The position numbers and the translations under genes are program-made. Positions 14,693 through 20,314 of a stretch of DNA of 20,475 bases are shown here, piece by piece. Within the stretch, counting starts at the first letter, position 1; each line of letters starts with the position of its first letter. The notes under the pieces were generated by a model, which saw only the letters and a list, made by a program, of their open reading frames with translations, ran no database searches and had not been told where the DNA came from. This stretch comes from a virus, in the IMG/VR virus record IMGVR_UViG_3300033153_005478, positions 1 to 20,475 of that record; one strand, given 5' to 3'.

Positions 14693-16050
14693 GCTGTTTT
14701 CTCCCAAGGCATTACATTGAGACCTGTTCTCAACCCCCCACCACATTGGGTAAGGTAAGTAATTGCCCAGACGAGAGCATCTACGCGGTCGGGGGAGTCT
14801 TCACCAGGTTCCCATGTCACCATCTGACTCTCCAAGTCCTCCATAACGCCCACATGGTGAACTCTACCCTGCTCGTAAAGGGAAGAGACGGGTTCCGCCC
14901 GGGTGGCTTTACCTTTCGACGCGTGGATTAGTTTTATAGGGATGTTTGGCGTCTCTACATCGTCGCCATCTTGGACCTTCTGCGTCAGGCGGATGGTGGA
15001 CTCCACCATTTCTCCGCCATTGTTTGATTCAGCAACTATGATATTGGCTTGGTTGCCCCTGTAAGCGTTGATTACTGAAGAGGCCCAATCGCGTGGTCTG
15101 GCGGCTGTACGGGACATATCATTTAGGACATAGTAATGGGCTGGTTTTCGTTTATCCCTGCCAGCGACTATGATACCGGTCTCATCTGAGGTCTTCTTTG
15201 AGGTTGCGGCAGGGTCAACACCTACTACTGTGTAAAAGATGTTGTCGGGGGCTTCTTTGAGCCTTGCCTGGTCAATCCACTTCCTCAACCATAGAGCATT
15301 GGGGTTATCATCAAGGATTTTACCTTCAATCTCCTGACGACCGAGGCGGGTTTTGCCATAATCCTCCTCAATCTGGCGTAGGAAGTTAGGCGCTAAGTTA
15401 GCCCTGTTTTCGTAGGTTGACCCTGTGGTGACATGCACACCCTTACCGCTCTTCGCCACCAGCTTTTTGATGAGCGGGCGGGGTCTTGGGGTTGTGGTTA
15501 CGATACCCCGGACATCGGAGCCGAGGCGCGCCCCAAACTGGAGCATATCCCATGTATCTTGCATCTTGGGCCATGCCGCTACTTCATCGGCCCACCAAGC
15601 ATCACACTGAGGGCCTCGTAGGGCGTCAGGTTCGGTAGCATGGAAAAGGATTATGGTCGCGCCGTTGGGAAAAGTGAGCCGACGCTTCGAGGGTTCATAC
15701 ATAGGCATGAACCATGGAGGACAGATAGTGAGGAGGCCAGAGGGGCCTTCAACCATGGTATCACGCGCATCCGACGCCGTATGGGCTACATAGTGAATTC
15801 TCTTGTAACGCCCTGATTCCACCCAGAGCCTGATAGTCTCATTCGCCGTTCTAGTCTTACCCCAACCCCTACCAGTCATAATAAGCCAAATATTCCACAG
15901 TGTCTCAAATCGGGGGACCTGCTGAGCCTTGCGCCCCTGGATAGACCACCGGTATTTAGCCTCCTCGACCAAACCATTGAGTACACAGCGGTCAGCGGCC
16001 ACCACGGGATCGCTCTCGAAGGCATTAGCGTTAGGGACGTGGGTAATCAT
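14689..16050 (-). CDS. terL: Terminase large subunit (TerL)
   Basis: This 453-residue ATPase-nuclease drives DNA packaging. The Walker A motif is TGRGWGKTR (59-67), with the Gly-Arg-Gly-x-Gly-Lys-Thr form seen in many TerL proteins. Walker B with the catalytic Glu is DAWWADEVAAW (150-160). The TTTPRP coupling segment is at 185-190. The nuclease domain begins with VVGVDPAAT (275-283), giving the first metal-binding Asp, and ends with SPDRVDALVWA. Both domains are present, so the protein is probably functional. It is translated from an ATG overlapping the small subunit stop (ATGA). Confidence 0.95.
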   Translation of the reverse strand: MITHVPNANAFESDPVVAADRCVLNGLVEEAKYRWSIQGRKAQQVPRFETLWNIWLIMTGRGWGKTRTANETIRLWVESGRYKRIHYVAHTASDARDTMVEGPSGLLTICPPWFMPMYEPSKRRLTFPNGATIILFHATEPDALRGPQCDAWWADEVAAWPKMQDTWDMLQFGARLGSDVRGIVTTTPRPRPLIKKLVAKSGKGVHVTTGSTYENRANLAPNFLRQIEEDYGKTRLGRQEIEGKILDDNPNALWLRKWIDQARLKEAPDNIFYTVVGVDPAATSKKTSDETGIIVAGRDKRKPAHYYVLNDMSRTAARPRDWASSVINAYRGNQANIIVAESNNGGEMVESTIRLTQKVQDGDDVETPNIPIKLIHASKGKATRAEPVSSLYEQGRVHHVGVMEDLESQMVTWEPGEDSPDRVDALVWAITYLTQCGGGLRTGLNVMPWEKTA

Positions 16051-16640
16051 TCCTTCGCCTCCTCAATCTCACCTTCGATAAAGCCGTCCTCGTCCAAGGG
16101 CTTCTCAATAGCCCTCTGATCCTCAATATACTTCGTGATTACTTTGATTTCGGCAATCAATTCCCTGTCAGTCATGTTGGCCATGTGTCCTCTATCGCCC
16201 CTACCGTCGTGAACGCGGAAATTGGATCTGTCAAACACTGAAGGGCGATGACCTTTAAGGAGTACCTTTAACAAACCCTCTGAGTACTTGGGCTTCTTTG
16301 TGGTAGTATGAGTCACATTACCTTCTGGATCAACCTTTTCAACGGTCTCCTCCACCATAAAGCCCATAGCCCTCCGTCTGGCCTCTGTCTCAAGGACATC
16401 AGTCGAGGTTTCCTTTGCGGCATCCCATAATATTGCAAATTCGGGGTCCCTCTTCCTCATCTCATACACGTAATTATGCTTTATTCCGGCTATCTCGCAG
16501 GACTCGGTAACATTGCCCGTAACAGCCAACGCCTTGAGGAACTTCTCCCTCGTGCGCATACCCTTCCTCCGCCGTTTCGCCCTTCCATCACGAAAGCCAT
16601 CTACCTGCCCAATGCGCGAAAATAGAGAAACTTGACTCAA
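16047..16640 (-). CDS. terS: Terminase small subunit-like protein
   Basis: This 197-residue protein lies just upstream of TerL. It contains a helix-turn-helix-like region, FLKALAVTGNVTESCEIAGI followed by YVYEMRKRDPEF (about 34-67), and then YSEGLLKVLLKGHRPSVFDR (about 119-138), a segment common in small terminase proteins. It should recognise phage DNA and recruit TerL. The annotated start is a TTG at 16640 with GAGAGG about 9 nt upstream; an ATG at 16559 lacks the basic N-terminus. The C-terminus is acidic. It is the first gene of the leftward late operon, next to the large noncoding region. Confidence 0.8.
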   Translation of the reverse strand: MSQVSLFSRIGQVDGFRDGRAKRRRKGMRTREKFLKALAVTGNVTESCEIAGIKHNYVYEMRKRDPEFAILWDAAKETSTDVLETEARRRAMGFMVEETVEKVDPEGNVTHTTTKKPKYSEGLLKVLLKGHRPSVFDRSNFRVHDGRGDRGHMANMTDRELIAEIKVITKYIEDQRAIEKPLDEDGFIEGEIEEAKE

Positions 16641-16746
16641 ACTTCAATTCCTCTCTGTGTATGATCCGACGCACATGTAGCATATCGCACATACCCCCCG
16701 TCAACATCTTTTTTCATATAGGGCAATGTTTATACAAAATCTCTTA

Positions 16747-16775
16747 TTGACAACCACTCCACCTTATGCTAAACT
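16747..16775 (+). promoter_or_regulatory. Sigma70-type promoter candidate, rightward
   Basis: A perfect TTGACA (16747-16752) is followed after 17 bp by TAAACT (16770-16775). It would transcribe rightwards, through about 1.1 kb of noncoding DNA before the first early gene. It could instead make a leader or small RNA. Confidence 0.5.
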
Positions 16776-16782
16776 TCGTCTG

Positions 16783-16811
16783 TTGACAGCGCAGAAAACC
16801 TCCCCTTTAAC
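16783..16811 (+). promoter_or_regulatory. Second, tandem sigma70-type promoter candidate
   Basis: Another perfect TTGACA (16783-16788), 36 bp after the first, is followed after 17 bp by TTTAAC (16806-16811), which matches the -10 consensus in four of six positions. Two perfect -35 boxes at this spacing suggest tandem control. Confidence 0.35.
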
Positions 16812-16823
16812 CTTTCGCTTAAT

Positions 16824-16850
16824 GTACTTGTACTCATATAAGTACTTGTA
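16824..16850 (+). repeat. GTACTTGTA direct repeat pair
   Basis: GTACTTGTA occurs at 16824-16832 and 16842-16850, 18 bp apart, and in inverted form (TACAAGTAC) at 17164-17172. Each occurrence lies near an AT-rich stretch that precedes a G-rich block. It could be a protein-binding site. Confidence 0.5.
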
Positions 16851-16873
16851 TAAGAGTGTTATATATATTAAAG

Positions 16874-16894
16874 AGAGGGGGGTGTGGGGGGAGA
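16874..16894 (+). repeat. G-rich block, copy 1
   Basis: An almost pure purine stretch has two runs of six G residues around TGT. It closely resembles 17186-17208 and could form triplex or quadruplex structures. Function is unknown. Confidence 0.5.
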
Positions 16895-16916
16895 GAGGTA
16901 GAGGGTGTTGGAATGG

Positions 16917-16953
16917 TATTTTGATTTTCAAAAATATTATAAAATTTTTTGAT
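16917..16953. other. AT-rich, self-complementary stretch (possible unwinding element)
   Basis: This segment is nearly all A and T and includes the inverted pairs TTTTGA/TCAAAA and CAAAAAT/ATTTTTTG. It follows the first G-rich block and precedes the repeats, so it could be an easily melted origin element or an AT-rich hairpin. This is suggestive only. Confidence 0.35.
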
Positions 16954-17005
16954 AGGTGGATGAATGGGTAGATTGATAAGAGGATAGATAAGTGAATAGG
17001 TGGAT
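16952..17005 (+). repeat. ATAGGTGGAT direct repeat in a GATA/GTGGAT-rich tract
   Basis: ATAGGTGGAT occurs at 16952-16961 and 16996-17005, 44 bp apart, within a tract of quasi-repeated GATA and GGATA words. Confidence 0.45.
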
Positions 17006-17081
17006 TGAGAAATGGAAAGCGGTGGTAGAGTATGTGGCTACTTACCATACAGAAAAGGGGCACCCCTATTGAGTTTTCACG

Positions 17082-17119
17082 GTTAGTTACTACTCTTTTA
17101 GTTAGTTACTCCCATTATC
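17082..17119 (+). repeat. 19-bp direct repeat, two copies
   Basis: GTTAGTTACT occurs at 17082-17091 and 17101-17110, exactly 19 bp apart, each followed by a C/T-rich stretch (ACTCTTTTA and CCCATTATC). The spacing equals that of the array at 17402-17513. Confidence 0.5.
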
Positions 17120-17185
17120 CATCAGTATATAAGTATGAGTATAGATATATATAGGTGTACATTTACAAGTACATTAAGCTCCTAC

Positions 17186-17208
17186 AGAGGGGGAGTGTGA
17201 GGGGGAGA
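17186..17208 (+). repeat. G-rich block, copy 2
   Basis: This repeats the block at 16874-16894 with small insertions (AGAGGGGG, GTGTG, GGGGGAGA order retained). It follows an inverted GTACTTGTA word, as copy 1 follows direct ones. Confidence 0.5.
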
Positions 17209-17225
17209 TTGCCAGGTGTCTCGAT

Positions 17226-17327
17226 GGGTAAAGCGTTACCCAAATAGGAATGAGAATAGATTCAAGATGGGTAAGTGGTTACCCAAATAGAATAGAGTCT
17301 AGTTGTCAAATGGGTAAGGTGTTACCC
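17226..17327 (+). repeat. Three 43-bp-spaced palindromic iterons (GGGTAA-N4-TTACCC)
   Basis: The palindrome GGGTAA-N4-TTACCC is found at 17226-17241, 17269-17284 and 17312-17327, with central N4 of AGCG, GTGG and GGTG. Each start is exactly 43 bp from the last, near four DNA helical turns, so a bound dimer would face the same side each time. The spacers are also related: CAAATAG follows copies 1 and 2. This is an operator or iteron array for a dimeric protein, perhaps a repressor or replication initiator. Confidence 0.8.
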
Positions 17328-17401
17328 GTGGGTGCCCGCGTGTCTAGCCTTCTCGATCTATCCTTCACTCGCTCACTGCTACAGTCGGCCATCTCACCCA
17401 C

Positions 17402-17513
17402 TCCCTTAAAGTTAGGCTTTCCAAACATAGTTAATCTCTCCAAATATACTCAGGCATCCCCAACATAGTCAGTCCCCTTGAACAAAGTTAGGCTTCCCTA
17501 ACATTCACAGGCT
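17402..17513 (+). repeat. About six degenerate 19-bp tandem repeats
   Basis: Consecutive units of 18-19 bp start at 17402, 17420, 17439, 17457, 17476 and 17495. They match a rough consensus TCCCNAACATAGTTAGGCT with several differences each. The array ends in the palindrome AGGCTAGCCT. It could bind a replication or partition protein. Degeneracy makes the exact number uncertain. Confidence 0.6.
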
Positions 17514-17518
17514 AGCCT
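17509..17518. repeat. AGGCTAGCCT palindrome, copy 1
   Basis: This perfect 10-bp palindrome closes the tandem array; an identical copy lies at 17685-17694. Two such copies in a short noncoding region suggest a dimer-binding site. Confidence 0.5.
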
Positions 17519-17684
17519 AACAGTCCATTCCGTGTATGTTACCTGGTTGTCCTATTATTCCCATAAAAGTCCTATTGTAGGTTATCTCACTATTGGCATT
17601 AGATACTAATAATCCCACTATCTTGGGCAAGTATTATGCCAGTAGGGTTTATTGGTTTTATTAGAGTTATAACATTGGCTGTTT

Positions 17685-17694
17685 AGGCTAGCCT
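17685..17694. repeat. AGGCTAGCCT palindrome, copy 2
   Basis: Identical to the palindrome at 17509-17518, and upstream of the candidate early promoter at 17748. Confidence 0.5.
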
Positions 17695-17747
17695 TGATTG
17701 TAGCGTATGGCTCAAGGGTGTGTATGAGATAGCGCTAAATAGGATAT

Positions 17748-17777
17748 TTTACTCATGGCCAGATAGAGGCTTATAAT
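17748..17777 (+). promoter_or_regulatory. Sigma70-type promoter candidate for the early operon
   Basis: TTTACT (17748-17753, four of six matches) and a perfect TATAAT (17772-17777) are separated by 18 bp. The start would lie near 17784, leaving a leader of about 145 nt before the first early gene. It is the best-placed rightward promoter for that operon. Confidence 0.5.
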
Positions 17778-17929
17778 GGTGTAAAGCCTTTATTTAGAGA
17801 AGTCTATAGAGTCAATGCTGTATTGCTTAGTATTGGCATAGGTGTCGCTAATATAGGGGTAAAAGAAGATGGATGTTTTAACAAAAACGGAAGGCCAAAA
17901 TTGAGAGAAACAAAAGAAAGGCCAAAAAA

Positions 17930-18259
17930 ATGGAACACGATCTAGTCACAGACGACGTAATTGAAATTGTTGAGCCGGTTTGGCAACGCGGTGTGAAGCG
18001 ACCGATCGGCGAGCGTCATTATGTCGCTAAGATCGAGCGCGAATCTTACGGCGACAAAACCGGCCAACACACGTTTTCGCTTCGCGTGACCGAAGTAATC
18101 TCCGGCGAAGGCGTTGAAGTCGGCAAACTGATTCGCCGTATGGGGCGCAACGTTTATCCAAATGCATTTCTGCTGGAGCGCGACGAAGACAAATTCGAGC
18201 GGCGCGCAGCGGCCAAACACGACCGCGCGGTTATGTATTCGGCCCGGGCGTTGGCTTGA
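17930..18259 (+). CDS. Hypothetical early protein, 109 aa
   Basis: I do not recognise this protein. It is 109 residues, hydrophilic and charged, and starts MEHDLVTDDVIEIVEPVW. Its middle is beta-rich, with YVAKIERESYGDKTGQHTFSLRVTEVI, and a basic helix follows (ERRAAAKHDRAVMYSARALA). There is no membrane segment or Cys motif. An AAAGG site lies 8 nt upstream, so translation is likely. It is the first rightward gene after the control region, a position often used for regulators or takeover proteins; that role is only a guess. Confidence 0.7.
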   Translation: MEHDLVTDDVIEIVEPVWQRGVKRPIGERHYVAKIERESYGDKTGQHTFSLRVTEVISGEGVEVGKLIRRMGRNVYPNAFLLERDEDKFERRAAAKHDRAVMYSARALA

Positions 18260-18293
18260 TATGAATTGTAAATAATCGAAAGGAAGTAGAACT

Positions 18294-18467
18294 ATGGACA
18301 TTCTAACAAAGCAAGAGGCATTGGATTTTTATATTGAAACCGGCTTACCGGTTTGGAACTGTAAGATTTGGGGCTGTTGGGCTTGTTGCGACGAAGAACA
18401 ATTACCCTCAAAATACAATCCCGATGCAGTTCCATTTAACTGGTATTGTGTTATTCCTTTTATATAG
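18294..18467 (+). CDS. Small Cys/Trp-rich protein, 57 aa
   Basis: An ATG with a strong AAGGAAG site 7 nt upstream opens a 57-codon frame ending in TAG. The product starts MDILTKQEALDFYIETGLPVW and has a cluster CKIWGCWACC, with four Cys and two Trp within ten residues, then an acidic stretch and an aromatic C-terminus. The Cys cluster could bind zinc or an iron-sulfur group, but nothing shows this. It lies between two other early genes with short gaps. The strong binding site and orderly neighbours are the reasons to accept it. Confidence 0.65.
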   Translation: MDILTKQEALDFYIETGLPVWNCKIWGCWACCDEEQLPSKYNPDAVPFNWYCVIPFI

Positions 18468-18505
18468 CAAGGGGTCTGAAAAATGAAGAAAAAGGAGTTA
18501 GAATA

Positions 18506-18865
18506 ATGAAAAAGAAACTCAAAGACTTGATCGAACTATCAGCTAGTGTCGCCATATACGTTCCATCGACAGTGAACGTTAATGGTGAGGCAAGCATCAA
18601 TATGATTCAAGAGCAAGTTGATCGAACCCTGGTTCACTTATCCGACACTTATGGCGGAGCAACGGCCATTGAAGGCTTAGGCTGTTGGCAATCGGCCAAA
18701 GATGGTTTGGTCAAAGAGCGAGTAACTGTCTGTAAAGCGTATTGTAACACTGAAGCACTAGGCGCTAACATCGAATCCACGATTGCCTTTTGTGAAGGTT
18801 TGAGGGTGAAAATGAGCCAAGAAGCAATCGCGCTTGAAGTGAACAATAAACTTCACTTTGTTTGA
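18506..18865 (+). CDS. Conserved-looking phage protein, 119 aa (IYVPSTV type)
   Basis: This 119-residue protein starts at an ATG preceded by AAGGAG; an upstream in-frame start inside the previous gene's end is rejected. It has IYVPSTVNVNGEA early, then GGATAIEGLGCWQSAKDGLVKERVTVC, which looks like a compact alpha/beta domain with a helix (MIQEQVDRTLVHLSD) before a glycine-rich turn. I recall this pattern from uncharacterised small phage and bacterial proteins, but assign no function. Four Cys residues are spread through the protein. It belongs to the early operon. Confidence 0.75.
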   Translation: MKKKLKDLIELSASVAIYVPSTVNVNGEASINMIQEQVDRTLVHLSDTYGGATAIEGLGCWQSAKDGLVKERVTVCKAYCNTEALGANIESTIAFCEGLRVKMSQEAIALEVNNKLHFV

Positions 18866-18893
18866 ATCTTGCCATTAAAAGGAGATATTGAGA

Positions 18894-19220
18894 ATGATGT
18901 CATTAAGTATAATTAGGGAACTGTCACAAGAAGCGGCCGTTGAGGCGGCAAAGGAAGGTCGAGTTCCGCTTGTATTGGAGCAATCTGACATTGACCACTT
19001 CCCAAGTGGGGTTCGTTTCCCTAATCTCGGGGATTATCGGCCAAACGGTTGGGAATTGGTTCGAGAGTTATTTTGTGATAAGTTGGGTTTCGGCGCTCCA
19101 AGCGAATCGGCTTTAACACTTGAACAGCTCAAGGGTGAGTTAAAGCCCGGCTTTGGCTACGCTAGCATCGAGGAAAGCCAATTCCAGATTTACTTAGGCG
19201 AATTCTCGCAAGAAGTCTAA
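18894..19220 (+). CDS. Hypothetical early protein, 108 aa
   Basis: This 108-residue protein begins MMSLSIIRELSQEAAVEAAKEG, an amphipathic helix. It continues with VPLVLEQSDIDHFPSGVRFPNLGDYRPNGWELV and ends with an acidic FQIYLGEFSQEV. I do not recognise it. An AAGGAG site lies 9 nt before the first of two adjacent ATGs, so either could start. The mix of helix and aromatic-rich beta sequence suggests a soluble globular protein. Confidence 0.7.
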   Translation: MMSLSIIRELSQEAAVEAAKEGRVPLVLEQSDIDHFPSGVRFPNLGDYRPNGWELVRELFCDKLGFGAPSESALTLEQLKGELKPGFGYASIEESQFQIYLGEFSQEV

Positions 19221-19230
19221 AGGCGAAGTT

Positions 19231-19350
19231 ATGAGGATCGTTAAAGGTTACGATGTAAACTGGGAGAATGAGTTTATGGATTGCGCGCATTGCGGAGAGC
19301 CTATTGAAAGCGCTTACGGTGATAACTTACATAACTATAACAAGGATTAA
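19231..19350 (+). CDS. Very small protein with CxxC motif, 39 aa
   Basis: A 39-codon frame starting 10 nt after the previous stop encodes MRIVKGYDVNWENEFMDC, then AHCGEPIESAYGDNLHNYNKD. CAHC is followed by a Gly-Glu-Pro turn, like half of a zinc ribbon, and no second Cys pair is seen. AAGGCGAAGTT precedes the ATG, a moderate binding site. A gene this short is uncertain, but spacing to both neighbours is regular. Confidence 0.5.
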   Translation: MRIVKGYDVNWENEFMDCAHCGEPIESAYGDNLHNYNKD

Positions 19351-19364
19351 AAGGGATTATAATC

Positions 19365-19664
19365 ATGTCTAAGAACGAACTACCGGAGAAAGTGGAGTAT
19401 TCCGCAGCTTTTAAGAAAAGTACTGAAGCGCATAATGCCTATGGGGTGCTTTGTAACGACCCAAAAGCAACCCAGGCCGAGCGCGACGCCGCTGGTGCTA
19501 TATTCGACGAGACCACCGCAGCGGAAATGGTTACCCTCCACCGATTAGTTGCAGCTGAGGAGCGAGCGGCTGAGGACGAAAGAAGACGCCTTAATCCAAC
19601 GGGTAAAACGCGCTTCCCAGCCAAACCTTGGAAATGGACAGGACCGCCGTTTTTGGAGGATTAA
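19365..19664 (+). CDS. Hypothetical early protein, 99 aa
   Basis: This 99-residue protein is mostly one charged helical region with a repeated Ala/Glu/Arg pattern (KATQAERDAAGAIFDETTAAEM and VAAEERAAEDERRRLN), followed by a Pro/Trp-rich end, PAKPWKWTGPPFLED. It may be a helical bundle or coiled-coil dimer. I do not recognise it. The ATG is preceded by AAAAGGG 9 nt upstream. Nearest neighbours are small early genes in the same direction. Confidence 0.65.
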   Translation: MSKNELPEKVEYSAAFKKSTEAHNAYGVLCNDPKATQAERDAAGAIFDETTAAEMVTLHRLVAAEERAAEDERRRLNPTGKTRFPAKPWKWTGPPFLED

Positions 19665-19680
19665 AAAGGGGAAAAGAGTA

Positions 19681-19827
19681 ATGGAACAGAATATCAATAA
19701 AACAATCGCTCATATTGGCCGATTGGGCCTATACTCAAAGAGCGATTATCTCCGGCGAATCGACCGGCGAATTGGGCGAAATACACGGCAAATAAGCGGC
19801 GAAAATCATAAAGAAAAGAGGGGTTGA
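19681..19827 (+). CDS. Small basic protein, 48 aa
   Basis: This 48-residue, Arg/Lys-rich protein reads MEQNINKTIAHIGRLGLYSKS, then DYLRRIDRRIGRNTRQISGEN and a basic tail. Its basic helical composition suggests nucleic acid binding, but that is a guess. GGGG and AAAAG sequences precede the ATG. Its last third resembles part of the short frame beginning at the G run at 19972, suggesting a duplicated end. Confidence 0.6.
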   Translation: MEQNINKTIAHIGRLGLYSKSDYLRRIDRRIGRNTRQISGENHKEKRG

Positions 19828-19830
19828 ACA

Positions 19831-19953
19831 GTGGCAACGGAACAAGATTTATTAAACCTTGCAAAGAAGCGCGGTCTCGAACATTGTGGGATTGAATATA
19901 TGTCAGCGCAAGGTGATAATAATATTGCTTATCTCAATAGGGCGAAACCTTGA
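19831..19953 (+). CDS. Very small protein, 40 aa, GTG start
   Basis: A GTG start preceded by GAGGGG 7 nt upstream opens a 40-codon frame: MATEQDLLNLAKKRGLEHCG, then IEYMSAQGDNNIAYLNRAKP. It begins 3 nt after the stop of the previous gene. It has a helical first half and one Cys. I do not recognise it; acceptance depends on its binding site and spacing. Confidence 0.5.
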   Translation: MATEQDLLNLAKKRGLEHCGIEYMSAQGDNNIAYLNRAKP

Positions 19954-19976
19954 AGAAGGGATTAAAGAGTTATGGA

Positions 19977-19989
19977 GGGGGGGGGGGGG
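19977..19989 (+). repeat. Run of 13 G residues
   Basis: A G13 run lies inside a possible start region: an ATG at 19972 reads ATG GAG and then four GGG codons before CGA ATA AGC. Changing the run by one base would change the downstream frame, so it could act as a contingency tract or be an error. The next gene has its own ATG at 20029. Confidence 0.9.
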
Positions 19990-20028
19990 CGAATAAGCGA
20001 CGAAAGTCAAAAAGGAAAGGGCGAGATT

Positions 20029-20247
20029 ATGGAAAAGTCGAAACGAGTGGAGATTTTACGGGGCGCGAGGCAAAAACTTCATCCCAAGTTGGTGGGGAGC
20101 GGCGATGTGACTATTACTTTCACCCGAGGCGAGGCGGCACAAATCCGAAGCGCTATCTGTGGTCAGATGGTCAAACTTGATCCCGATGCTTTTCAAGTCA
20201 CGCTTGAAGGTTGGCAAGTTGGCGATACGGTAGTTTTACGTGTTTGA
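20029..20247 (+). CDS. Hypothetical early protein, 72 aa
   Basis: This 72-residue protein starts MEKSKRVEILRGARQKLHP and contains DVTITFTRGEAAQIRSAICGQ and VTLEGWQVGDTVVLRV, a beta-rich, compact pattern. The start at 20029 is chosen because a purine-rich AAGGAAAGGG lies about 8-10 nt upstream; an in-frame ATG at 19972 would add a run of Gly residues encoded by the G tract. I do not recognise it. It ends at a nested inverted repeat that separates it from the clamp-like gene. Confidence 0.7.
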   Translation: MEKSKRVEILRGARQKLHPKLVGSGDVTITFTRGEAAQIRSAICGQMVKLDPDAFQVTLEGWQVGDTVVLRV

Positions 20248-20295
20248 CTCCACTTAAAGGGCGCTAAAGGTAAGTGCCCTTTAGGGGAAGTCAAA
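20243..20295. repeat. Nested inverted repeat (two stems)
   Basis: An outer stem TTTGACT (20243-20249) pairs with AGTCAAA (20289-20295), and an inner stem TAAAGGGC (20255-20262) pairs with GCCCTTTA (20276-20283). It spans the stop of the 72-residue gene. No U tract follows on either strand, so it is not a standard terminator. A structured RNA, RNase site or binding site is possible. Confidence 0.65.
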
Positions 20296-20314
20296 ACTTA
20301 AGGGAGATTGCATT

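Larger units (their letters stand above)
16641..17929. other. 1.3-kb noncoding control region between divergent operons
   Basis: No ORF here has a believable start, codon pattern and size. It separates the leftward late genes from the rightward early genes and holds the listed promoters, repeats and iterons. A weak leftward -35-like TTGACG lies at 16704-16699, but its -10 is poor. TATTGGCAT occurs at 17591 and 17831. It probably contains promoters and operators, and possibly the replication origin. Confidence 0.6.
19791..20019 (+). repeat. 28-bp direct repeat, 24 of 28 identical
   Basis: The sequence beginning AATAAGCGGCGAAAATCA (19791-19818) recurs at 19992-20019 with four differences. In the first copy it encodes the basic end of the 48-residue protein (QISGENHKEK). 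In the second, read from the G run, it would give RISDESQKGK. The second copy looks like a broken duplicate. Confidence 0.6.

Noticed and set aside
16764-17063. Minus-strand ORF of 99 residues rich in Pro, Ile and Leu
   Set aside because: It is produced by the GATA and G-rich repeat tract and has no ribosome binding site or globular pattern.
17056-17067. AGGGGCACCCCT as a terminator
   Set aside because: The palindrome leaves a loop too small for a full stem, and the T run on the minus strand is short.
17226-17327. Possible CRISPR array
   Set aside because: Only three short units are present, the intervening sequences are related to each other, and no cas gene is nearby.
17250-17468. Plus-strand ORF of 72 residues over the iterons
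   Set aside because: It overlaps both repeat arrays, has no ribosome binding site and has a composition that reflects the repeats.
19950-20180. ORF starting TTG at 19950, 76 residues with Gly run
   Set aside because: It overlaps the 72-residue gene in another frame, gives a low-complexity basic protein, and depends on the G tract length.
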